This document shows positions 1-5,449 of a stretch of 5,449 bases of DNA, piece after piece. The stretch covers positions 1 to 5,449 of the forward strand of contig CALABM010000093.1 in the NCBI GenBank assembly GCA_937885815.1, written 5' to 3'. This stretch comes from an uncultured Verrucomicrobiales bacterium. Lineage in GTDB: Bacteria; Verrucomicrobiota; Verrucomicrobiia; Verrucomicrobiales; Akkermansiaceae. Position 1 is the stretch's first letter; each line of letters opens with the position of its first letter. The position numbers and the translations under genes were made by a program. The notes under the pieces are model-generated. The model did not search any database. It saw nothing but the letters and a program-made list of their open reading frames with translations, and had not been told where the DNA came from.

Positions 1-78
1 CGCTTGCACTGGGTGGCTGAGTTTGAGCAGTCCGGCTATGTGGACTTCACCATCACCTACAGCTCGGTGGACGAGAAG
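1..78 (+). other. Tail of a preceding module, cut by the window edge
   Basis: These 26 codons encode a Trp-containing strand (LHWVAEF) and a beta strand (YVDFTITYSSVDEK) that leads into the Ala-Pro that opens the first complete Ig-like module. Module ends in this protein often pair a Trp-containing strand with a short linker ending in Ala-Pro (for example DTTAP and DTIAP further on), so this is probably the end of another Ig-like or related domain. It is too short to classify. It does show that the protein continues upstream of the window. Confidence 0.55.
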
Positions 79-3000
79 GCTCCCGGTGTGGAAGCCATTA
101 CCGGTGTGGAGGACAAGGGCACGGTGCGTGAAGCCGTGGATTCTCTGACCATCACCTTCGATGAAGCTGTCAATACCTCCACCTTCAGCCTGAATAACAT
201 CAGCCTGAAGCTGCAGCAGGAAGAAGTGGAGCTTAACGGCTTGACTTGGGAGTGGGCTGAAGACGGCAAGAGCCTGACGCTCACCAACCTGTCAAAGTTC
301 ACGCAGCAGGAAGGTCTCTATGTGCTTAAGGTTCTTAACAATGGGGTGGAAGACGTCTATGGCAACGCCGGTGATGGTTCAGGCCGCCAGTTGATGTGGA
401 CCTATGCCACGACCAAGGTCGCCTTGAATCTGGTGGAAGGTCACACGGACCGCCAGCTCAATAAGCGAGTGGATAATCTGGTGGTAACCTTCACCGGACC
501 CGTGGCTAGCTTCAGTACGGAGGCAATCACCATCGTACACACGGCATTTGACGGCACGCAGACCACCATCAGCGACCTTAGCGGGCTTACCATCTCGGCG
601 GTCGCGGGTAGTGATAACACGAAGTACAGCATCTCCGGCCTGAGTCCCTACCAAAACAGTGGTGATGGTACCTACAGCATAACAGTAGATAGCAGCAAGG
701 TGCTGGATGCCGCCGGTAAGGCCGGTACCGGTTCTCTGCCGGCAGACTGGAACCTGCATGAGACCCCGCCCAGCGTGGTGAAACATACCTTCAATGAAGC
801 TGAGCTGATTCTGCAGGAAATCGACAGCATCACGTTGCTGTTCAGTCATGCCGTGAGCCGTATTGACCTCAGCAAGCTCACTCTTACCTGCAATGGCGAG
901 GTATACACCAGCGCCGCGCTGAATTACAGCGTTGACGCCGCTGACCCCTGCAAGGTAGTTGTGACCGGTATCAGTCAGGCAACACCCGCAGGTAAAGCCG
1001 GTGTTGTGGCTGATGGTGAGTGGTTGCTCTCCATGGAGCTGGACGGCGTGGAGGATATCTACGGTAATGTTGGCACCGGAACGTACGAAGCTGATTGGAG
1101 CGTGGATACCACGGCTCCCACTCAGCTGGAGGGCATCACCCTGAATGGTAAGGAGTCACTCACCGTGGCTACCTCTACCTTGGCTGTGGGTGCAACCCTG
1201 CCGGAGGCCGGGCTGAAGGTAGAGATCTATGATAAATCCGTAACCGCCTCCGGGCTGGGAACCTTGCTGTGGAGTGGCACGGTTGCGGGTACTGAGCTTT
1301 CTGAGCAGGTAACGCTGCAGAATGGTGGCTCCCGCGTGCTCACGATTGTGACCACTGATGCCGCCGGTAACTCAACCACCAACACCTACAATGTGCTGGT
1401 TGATATGGTGGTGCTTACCGCTGAAACGAATCTGGCAGAGACGTATAAGGAGCTGCCGGAGAGCATCAGCATCACCTTCAGCGCTGCCATAACAGACCTG
1501 CCGCTTTCTGCCCTTACGCTCACCGTTAATGGCCAGTCCGTATCGTTGGCGGATTGCTCGCTGACCCGCGTGAGCGATACCGAGTGGGAGCTTAGCGGCC
1601 TTTCCGGCCTGAGCTCAGTAGTTGGCACTTATGGTCTCACAATTGACCTCAGCAGTATTTCCAAGGCCCTCTCTGGCCTGCAGGGTCAGGGTACCTATAC
1701 CGAGAGCTTCATCTTTGACCCTGTGAGCGAGGTGCGCATCACGAACTGTGATATTACAGTTGCCACCGAGCAGATTTCCGGGGTGAGCATCAGCTTCAGC
1801 ACAGCTATCAACTACACGAGCTTGCTGAACGCCGGCTTGCTGCAGGATGCTGTTCGCTTGGTGAATCAGGCAGATGGCAGCGTGGTGGAACTGCCCGCAA
1901 GCGGTTTCTCATACGCTGATAATACACTCACGTGGAGCGGAGAACTTTCCCTTGACGGCGGCAGCTACGCCGTTGTGGTGGATCCCGCCCTGCTTACCGC
2001 TGCCAATGGCGCCCCGCTCGTGGGCAATGGCAGCTCGGCTAATACCTCTATCGTCAACTTCAGTGGTGATGCCCTGCTGCTCGGTGCCGCGGGTGATAGC
2101 TACAGTGCTCCCTATGCCGTTGATTGGAACGGTGATGGCCATGTAGACCTGCTCGTAGGTGAGAAGGTAGGTAGTGAGGGTAAGGTACGCCTTTACATTA
2201 ACAATGGTAACGGTGGCTTTGCAAACTACACCTATCTGCAGAGCAATGGTAGAGACCTGAGCGTGAGCGCAAGTGGTTGCCAGGGCATAGTCGTGGCCCT
2301 GCAGGACCTCAACGGTGATAACATCGCTGATTTGGTGGCCGGTTTGAGTGATGGCCGCGTGCTGTCCTTTGCCGGTTCCGCTGATGGCAGCTATGGTTCT
2401 GCGGTTGAGCTCTTCAGCTCGTCCGTGGCCGGTTCCCGCGCCTACCCGACCTTCTATGACTGGAACAATGATGGCACCATGGACATCATCCTTGGTACCG
2501 GCAGTGGCAGTCTGATGGTGGGCCTTGGCACGGAAAATGCAGCCACCGGGGCACTCACCTTTGCAACGCCGACCGTGGTAGCCGGAATCGAAGTGCCCGG
2601 CCGTGCCGCCCCCGTCTTTGCGGATGTGAACAGCGATGGCGTGTCTGACCTCATACTGGGTGACGCTGACGGCGGCCTGACCCTGTACTACGGCTCAGCA
2701 AGCGGTTACTACAAGGTATCCAACTGGGAGCTTCCCGGCGTGAACTGGGAGCGCAGCCGCGTAACCGTGGGTGACGTGAACCGTGATGGCGCCGCGGATT
2801 TCATCGTAGGCGGTAGCACCGGTGATGTCTACGTGGTATACGGCGAAAATGCTGCAGGTGCATGGGGTCAGCTCTTTGAAGTTGCTTACAAGCCGAGTGT
2901 TGTCAGCACGTCCTTCTCACTTGAGGGCACAACTGCCACCTTCGGTTGGTTGGCTCAGGGTGTCAATGACGACACCGTCTATCTCCTGGAAATCGCCCCC

Positions 3001-5388
3001 AATCCCTTCTTTGATGAGAATGAAACCCTCATGCTGGAGGTGACGGGTAGCGGTAAAGTTGTGGACATGGAGCAGGGTAACTACTTCTGGCGAGTGAGCG
3101 TTAAGGATGTGGATTCCTCCGTCTGTGAAGGTGCTGCCTTTACGGTGGACACCATCGCCCCCAATGCGCCGAGCGACCTTGCCGCCAGCGTCAGCAATGG
3201 CACCGTAACCTTCACTTGGGCTAGCCAGAGTGATCCCTCCGGCGTCATTTATGAACTGCGCTACAGCACCACCACAGATTTCAGCTCCTCTCGAATTTAC
3301 TCCCGAGATACGAACTCCATCAACATCTCCGGCCTTGCTGCCGGTGACTACTACTGGCAGGTTCGCACAGTGGATTTGAGCGGCAATATCAGTGAGTGGA
3401 CTACAGCAGGGCAGACCTTCACCGTGGAGGAAATCGTGGCACCGGAAACCACGGCTGATATCCACTGGGCTAAGGGGCTGGTGACCTCCGAAGGCCAGCT
3501 TGTAGATGGCTGGTGGGACGCTGACAAGACCGGCGTGGCTGATAGCCAGCTCTGCTGGGCAGCGGCCTCTGCCAACATGCTTGCTTGGTGGCAGGAGCAG
3601 TACGGCCTGGCTGATTTCGCCTCCTCCGTTCCCGGCACGGCAGATGCCATCTTCGGCACCATGAGCGCCAACTGGGCTAACGTCAGCGGTCGTGAGGAAT
3701 ACGGGCTTGTATGGTGGATTAGCGGAGAGAGCGAGAGCTCCTCATACAACAGCTATCACGCCAACAACTTCACCGGCAACGGTGAGGATGGTTGCTACTT
3801 CTCGCATCTTTACAGTGCTGCTGATATGTCTGCACTGGTGAAGGAAGTCAGCCTGACCGGCCTTACCGCCACACAGGTAGCAACGGATTGGGCTACAATC
3901 TACGAGAATGGCGGCATGCTTAGCCTTGGTATCTATCGTAGCCTGAGCAGCGGTACACTTACAGGTGGCCATACACTGACACTGTGGGGCTTCTCTACGG
4001 ATGCCGCCGGTCGTCTGTCCACGATTACTGTGACGGATTCGGATGATGGTGCGGATTCTACTCTGACCCTCAACCTTGTCTACAACGTCACCCGCGGTTA
4101 CTATCAGATTGCCCAGAGCGGTAGCTACCTCAATGGCTATATGCTTGGTGATTACACCTCCCTTGGTGCCTTCACCGCAGATGATTCCGTGAACAATGAC
4201 GTAACGACGGCTGAAGTGCTTACGCTTCCCACCCCGGAGGATGGCGCCACAAGAGTGACCACCACCAACTGGGTAGGCGCAGGTGATATGCTGGATTACT
4301 ATGTGTTTGCCGCCACCGGCGACGGCTCATATAAGGTGGGCGTGGATTCCTCTGCGCTCAGTGACTCGCTCACGATAAGCATCGGCACTATGGTAGATGA
4401 AGTGTTTGTGGTGCAGAGAAGCATGCAGCTCAACCCGAATGACGCCATCTACGCCTTCGACCGCATTAAACTCATTGAGGGTCAGCTTTGCTACATCCTC
4501 GTTGAGAATGCGGACGGTTCCTCCGGTAGTGGATACTCACTGACGGTAACAGGTGATATCATGGACAAGGGTGCCCTGATAACCGATAACAACACGAAGG
4601 AAACCGCAACGGACCTGCAGTTGGTAAGCAGCACAGACGCCGTCACCAACAGCTGGGTAGGCGCCGGAGATGCTCTGGACCATTACCGTTTGGAGATGAC
4701 GGAGGCTGGCAAGCTTACCGTCAAACTCTCCAGCCTGGACAAGAATGCCACAGTGACAATCTATCAGGATAGGGGCAACGGCGTGTACCAGCGTAAGTAT
4801 AAAGCCACGGCAAAGGTGGCTAGCGGGCTGCTTAACACGCTTTCACTTACAGCGGGAACATACATCGTGGAAGTATGCTCGTATGATAATGGCGCCGGCC
4901 GTTATGATACCTCGTACGCCTTGGAGCTTGAGACGCAGCAGGGTGGTGAAACCAAGCGTTTCGTGGTCATGGGTGATAACCCGAATATCACCTACAACAA
5001 CACCATGACCGCTGCAACCCAGCTTGAGCTGGTAAGTGATAGCGATGCTGCTATCAGCAGCTGGGTTGGTACGGGTGATGCTCTTGACTTCTACCGTCTG
5101 GAGATGACGGATAGCGGTAGTCTGGCCATCAGCCTCTCTGACTTGGAGAAGAATACCAACATCAACGTCTATCAGGATAGGGGCAACGGTAAATACCTCC
5201 GCCGCCTGAACGTAACTGCCAGTGCTGAAAGTGGTCTTGATAAGACCCTCTCGCTCACAGCTGGTACCTACTTCATCGAGATTGCCTCGTATGATAATGG
5301 TGCCGGGCGTTACAACTCATCCTATACTCTGGAGTTGGAGACAACGCAGAATGATGAAACCAAGCGCTTCACTATTGCAAACGCATAA
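1..5388 (+). CDS. Giant modular exported protein with Ig-like, FG-GAP, FN3, IdeS-like cysteine peptidase and PPC domains (5' partial)
   Basis: The frame runs without a stop from base 1 (first codon CGC, Arg) to TAA at 5386-5388, giving 1,795 visible residues. The true start is upstream: the TTG at 4-6 falls inside a beta-rich module and has no ribosome binding site in view. Modules in order are six Ig-like domains (residues 26-701), five FG-GAP motifs (702-962), two FN3-like domains (963-1142), an IdeS/Mac-1-like peptidase (1152-1391) and three PPC-like repeats (1392-1794). The protein is rich in Ser, Thr, Gly and Asp and poor in Cys, as expected for an exported beta-rich protein. I see no transmembrane helix, LPXTG motif or autotransporter barrel at the C-terminus, so the export route and anchor are unresolved. 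The likely role is surface-attached or secreted proteolysis of an outside, perhaps host, protein. The reading frame is certain, the domain calls are strong, and the biological role is inference. A terminator-like hairpin starts 29 bases after the stop, so this is probably the last gene of its transcript. Confidence 0.97.
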   Translation, partial: RLHWVAEFEQSGYVDFTITYSSVDEKAPGVEAITGVEDKGTVREAVDSLTITFDEAVNTSTFSLNNISLKLQQEEVELNGLTWEWAEDGKSLTLTNLSKFTQQEGLYVLKVLNNGVEDVYGNAGDGSGRQLMWTYATTKVALNLVEGHTDRQLNKRVDNLVVTFTGPVASFSTEAITIVHTAFDGTQTTISDLSGLTISAVAGSDNTKYSISGLSPYQNSGDGTYSITVDSSKVLDAAGKAGTGSLPADWNLHETPPSVVKHTFNEAELILQEIDSITLLFSHAVSRIDLSKLTLTCNGEVYTSAALNYSVDAADPCKVVVTGISQATPAGKAGVVADGEWLLSMELDGVEDIYGNVGTGTYEADWSVDTTAPTQLEGITLNGKESLTVATSTLAVGATLPEAGLKVEIYDKSVTASGLGTLLWSGTVAGTELSEQVTLQNGGSRVLTIVTTDAAGNSTTNTYNVLVDMVVLTAETNLAETYKELPESISITFSAAITDLPLSALTLTVNGQSVSLADCSLTRVSDTEWELSGLSGLSSVVGTYGLTIDLSSISKALSGLQGQGTYTESFIFDPVSEVRITNCDITVATEQISGVSISFSTAINYTSLLNAGLLQDAVRLVNQADGSVVELPASGFSYADNTLTWSGELSLDGGSYAVVVDPALLTAANGAPLVGNGSSANTSIVNFSGDALLLGAAGDSYSAPYAVDWNGDGHVDLLVGEKVGSEGKVRLYINNGNGGFANYTYLQSNGRDLSVSASGCQGIVVALQDLNGDNIADLVAGLSDGRVLSFAGSADGSYGSAVELFSSSVAGSRAYPTFYDWNNDGTMDIILGTGSGSLMVGLGTENAATGALTFATPTVVAGIEVPGRAAPVFADVNSDGVSDLILGDADGGLTLYYGSASGYYKVSNWELPGVNWERSRVTVGDVNRDGAADFIVGGSTGDVYVVYGENAAGAWGQLFEVAYKPSVVSTSFSLEGTTATFGWLAQGVNDDTVYLLEIAPNPFFDENETLMLEVTGSGKVVDMEQGNYFWRVSVKDVDSSVCEGAAFTVDTIAPNAPSDLAASVSNGTVTFTWASQSDPSGVIYELRYSTTTDFSSSRIYSRDTNSINISGLAAGDYYWQVRTVDLSGNISEWTTAGQTFTVEEIVAPETTADIHWAKGLVTSEGQLVDGWWDADKTGVADSQLCWAAASANMLAWWQEQYGLADFASSVPGTADAIFGTMSANWANVSGREEYGLVWWISGESESSSYNSYHANNFTGNGEDGCYFSHLYSAADMSALVKEVSLTGLTATQVATDWATIYENGGMLSLGIYRSLSSGTLTGGHTLTLWGFSTDAAGRLSTITVTDSDDGADSTLTLNLVYNVTRGYYQIAQSGSYLNGYMLGDYTSLGAFTADDSVNNDVTTAEVLTLPTPEDGATRVTTTNWVGAGDMLDYYVFAATGDGSYKVGVDSSALSDSLTISIGTMVDEVFVVQRSMQLNPNDAIYAFDRIKLIEGQLCYILVENADGSSGSGYSLTVTGDIMDKGALITDNNTKETATDLQLVSSTDAVTNSWVGAGDALDHYRLEMTEAGKLTVKLSSLDKNATVTIYQDRGNGVYQRKYKATAKVASGLLNTLSLTAGTYIVEVCSYDNGAGRYDTSYALELETQQGGETKRFVVMGDNPNITYNNTMTAATQLELVSDSDAAISSWVGTGDALDFYRLEMTDSGSLAISLSDLEKNTNINVYQDRGNGKYLRRLNVTASAESGLDKTLSLTAGTYFIEIASYDNGAGRYNSSYTLELETTQNDETKRFTIANA
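79..2106 (+). other. Six consecutive bacterial Ig-like modules (SbsA/Big_5-like stalk)
   Basis: Approximate modules are residues 26-136, 137-254, 255-372, 373-469, 470-576 and 577-701. Five share an early strand of the pattern S-[ILV]-x-[IVL]-[TS]-F-x-x-A/P-[VI]: DSLTITFDEAV, DNLVVTFTGPV, DSITLLFSHAV, ESISITFSAAI and SGVSISFSTAI. Several end in a G-V-x-D-x-x-G-N-x-G-x-G turn and a Trp strand, as in GVEDVYGNAGDGSG and GVEDIYGNVGTGTY. This pattern is typical of SbsA-type Ig-like domains (Pfam Big_5 and relatives). The fourth module (1120-1410) differs: it lacks the TFSxAV strand and ends in TTDAAGNSTTNTYNVLVD, which resembles another bacterial Ig-like family. Such chains usually serve as extended stalks on surface adhesins. 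The boundaries are by eye and could shift by about ten residues. Confidence 0.82.
2107..2889 (+). other. FG-GAP/VCBS propeller-type block with five calcium-binding motifs
   Basis: Five copies of D-x-N-x-D-x-x-x-D followed by a hydrophobic triplet and Gly are visible: DWNGDGHVDLLVG (2122-2160), DLNGDNIADLVAG (2305-2343), DWNNDGTMDIILG (2458-2496), DVNSDGVSDLILG (2623-2661) and DVNRDGAADFIVG (2773-2811). They are 50 to 61 residues apart, which fits successive blades. The second copy has Asn where the others have Gly. This is the FG-GAP signature known from integrin-alpha-type beta-propellers and many bacterial surface proteins, in which the Asp/Asn loop binds calcium. Integrin-type propellers have seven blades. 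Only five motifs are visible here, so the fold is either a shorter propeller or has two blades without the motif. In this protein the block probably provides ligand binding or a rigid head. That role is inference. Confidence 0.9.
2890..3429 (+). other. Two fibronectin type III-like modules before the peptidase
   Basis: Residues 963-1053 and 1054-1142 form two similar beta-sandwich modules. The first contains TATFGWLAQGVNDDTVYLLEI and later GNYFWRVSVKDVDSS, closing with AFTVDTIAP. The second begins NAPSDLAASVSNGTVTFTW, continues with YELRYSTTTDF and has AAGDYYWQVRTVDLSGNISEW. The W-x(n)-Y-x-[LI]-x-[IY] strand followed by G-[ND]-Y-[FY]-W-[RQ]-V is the usual FN3-like layout in bacterial extracellular proteins. 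The modules probably act as a spacer holding the peptidase away from the propeller. A nine-residue linker (bases 3430-3456) separates them from the catalytic domain. The first copy is the more divergent and might be assigned to another Ig-like family. Confidence 0.78.
3457..4176 (+). other. IdeS/Mac-1-like cysteine peptidase domain (MEROPS C66-like)
   Basis: This is the catalytic domain, residues 1152-1391, about 240 residues. IdeS of Streptococcus pyogenes is a papain-fold protease that cuts IgG below the hinge using Cys94, His262, Asp284, Asp286 and Lys84. Compared with my recollection of IdeS, the matches are: HWAKG against VWTKG near the start; GWWDADK against GWYDITK, giving Lys1175 as the Lys84 equivalent; LCWAAASANMLAWW against LCGAATAGNMLHWW, giving nucleophile Cys1184 (3553-3555); GHTLTLWG against NHVINLWG, giving His1323 (3970-3972); and VTDSDDG against VTDSDSN, giving Asp1345 (4036-4038) and Asp1347 (4042-4044). 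The His to Asp spacings of 22 and 24 residues equal those of IdeS. Cys to His is 139 residues against 168, so the middle is shorter. Gly after the nucleophile is replaced by Trp, as in papain-like Cys-Trp motifs. The protein target cannot be read from the sequence. A C39/C70-like papain family is a less likely alternative. Confidence 0.87.
4177..5385 (+). other. Three PPC-like (pre-peptidase C-terminal) beta-sandwich repeats
   Basis: Three modules follow the peptidase at residues 1392-1523, 1524-1659 and 1660-1794. Each opens with an N-[ND]-x-x-x-x-A-x-x-L stretch and the motif WVG[AT]GDxLDxY, at bases 4270, 4654 and 5062. Each then has a strand pair around a Gly, and an [AE]G-x-[LT]-[CY]-[YIF]-[IV]-x-[IV]-E type strand near the end; LTAGTY is exact in the last two copies. 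This is the layout of PPC domains (Pfam PPC, PF04151), which commonly lie at the C-terminus of secreted bacterial proteases and are thought to help secretion, stability or binding. Their place directly after the peptidase fits that. The first repeat is the most divergent and has a 128-residue offset to the second; the second and third are offset by 136. The protein ends in KRFTIANA with no recognised sorting signal. Confidence 0.82.
4588..5385 (+). repeat. 408-bp tandem coding repeat (second and third PPC modules)
   Basis: Bases 4588-4980 align without gaps to 4996-5388 at a constant offset of 408 bases (136 codons). By hand count about 60 percent of the encoded residues are identical. The best conserved blocks are WVGxGDALDxYRLEMT, YQDRGNG, TLSLTAGTY, SYDNGAGRY, and LELET followed by ETKRF. 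At DNA level a 21-base block is exact at 4761-4781 and 5169-5189, and a 15-base block (ctcgtatgataatgg) is exact at 4878-4892 and 5286-5300. Other stretches, such as the TLSLTAGTY codons, have drifted at synonymous positions. This points to an internal duplication that is not brand new, with local exact blocks. Confidence 0.9.
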
Positions 5389-5392
5389 TTGG

Positions 5393-5408
5393 CCTATGGT
5401 AGCATAGG
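5393..5408 (+). other. Small inverted repeat after the stop codon
   Basis: CCTATG (5393-5398) and CATAGG (5403-5408) are perfect inverted repeats separated by the four bases GTAG. They could form a 6-bp hairpin four bases after the stop codon and nine bases before the terminator-like stem. A stem this short may be chance. If real, it could protect the mRNA 3' end or be a remnant of another terminator. Confidence 0.4.
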
Positions 5409-5417
5409 ATTCCGAGG

Positions 5418-5449
5418 GGGGCAGGGTGCCATGTGCATCCTGCCCCTTG
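5418..5449 (+). terminator. Probable intrinsic (Rho-independent) terminator
   Basis: GGGGCAGGGTGC (5418-5429) pairs with GCATCCTGCCCC (5435-5446) in a 12-bp stem with one G-U pair (5426 with 5438) and a five-base loop CATGT. The stem starts 29 bases after the TAA. Only TTG is visible after it before the window ends, so the T-tract that would complete the signal cannot be confirmed. Position and stem strength make termination of this gene the most likely role. There is no A-tract upstream, so nothing suggests it works in both directions. Confidence 0.78.

Noticed and set aside
4..6. TTG as the start codon of the long gene
   Set aside because: The frame is open to base 1, there is no visible ribosome binding site, and the codon lies inside a module. 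The gene is cut by the window edge.
379..849. 156-codon open frame on the minus strand
   Set aside because: It lies wholly antisense to the Ig-like modules. Its translation shows no recognisable domain and looks like the complement of a Ser/Thr/Gly-rich coding region.
2122..2811. DxNxDGxxD motifs as dockerin or EF-hand repeats
   Set aside because: Each is followed by a hydrophobic triplet and Gly, and they recur at 50-61 residues. This fits FG-GAP/VCBS blades and not the paired 22-residue dockerin repeats.
2917..3465. 182-codon open frame on the minus strand
   Set aside because: It is antisense to the FN3-like modules, has no recognisable motif and has no sign of its own start region. The plus-strand frame has clear domain content throughout.
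3541..3594. CWAAA motif as a C39/C70 papain-like peptidase
   Set aside because: Those families usually have a Gln several residues before the Cys in a Q-x(4,5)-C-W context. Here the GWWDADK, LTLWG and VTDSD motifs and their spacing fit IdeS better. Kept only as a lesser alternative.
3351..3972. Two minus-strand open frames opposite the peptidase domain
   Set aside because: They are shadows of the catalytic domain, which is strongly supported on the plus strand.
4588..5385. Tandem repeat as a CRISPR array or mobile element
   Set aside because: The repeat unit is 408 bp, is coding in frame and corresponds to protein modules. No short repeats with spacers, terminal inverted repeats or transposase are present.

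Overview
The window holds a single very large reading frame on the + strand. It is already open at base 1 and ends at a TAA at 5386-5388. A 61-base tail follows, containing a strong hairpin that looks like an intrinsic terminator. The visible 1,795 residues are the C-terminal part of a giant modular, almost certainly exported protein. Its N-terminus, including any signal peptide, lies upstream. Below, residue 1 is the codon at bases 4-6, so base = 3n+1.

Layout from N- to C-terminus: a short tail of a preceding module (1-78); six bacterial Ig-like modules (79-2106), mostly of the SbsA/Big_5-like kind; a propeller-type block with five FG-GAP/VCBS calcium-binding motifs (2107-2889); two fibronectin-III-like modules (2890-3429); a papain-like cysteine peptidase domain that I recognise as IdeS/Mac-1-like (MEROPS C66, Pfam Mac-1) with all catalytic residues in place (3457-4176); and three pre-peptidase C-terminal (PPC)-like beta-sandwich repeats (4177-5385). 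The last two PPC repeats form an ungapped 408-bp tandem repeat.

The main result is the peptidase. IdeS is best known as a compact, secreted streptococcal enzyme that cuts IgG at the hinge. Here the same catalytic signature sits inside a giant adhesin-like scaffold of a different sort of bacterium. A plausible reading is a long Ig-like stalk and a propeller that bind a surface or ligand and present a protease near the C-terminus. The target is unknown, and immunoglobulin cleavage is only a hypothesis.

Organism: GC looks to be in the mid-50s percent by eye. Chains of Ig-like, FG-GAP and WVGxGDxxDxY-type PPC modules suggest a Gram-negative, possibly host-associated bacterium. Gut members of the Verrucomicrobiota/Lentisphaerota group are one candidate, but this is a weak inference because the window has no taxonomic marker. 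No RNA gene, CRISPR array, mobile element or second gene is visible.
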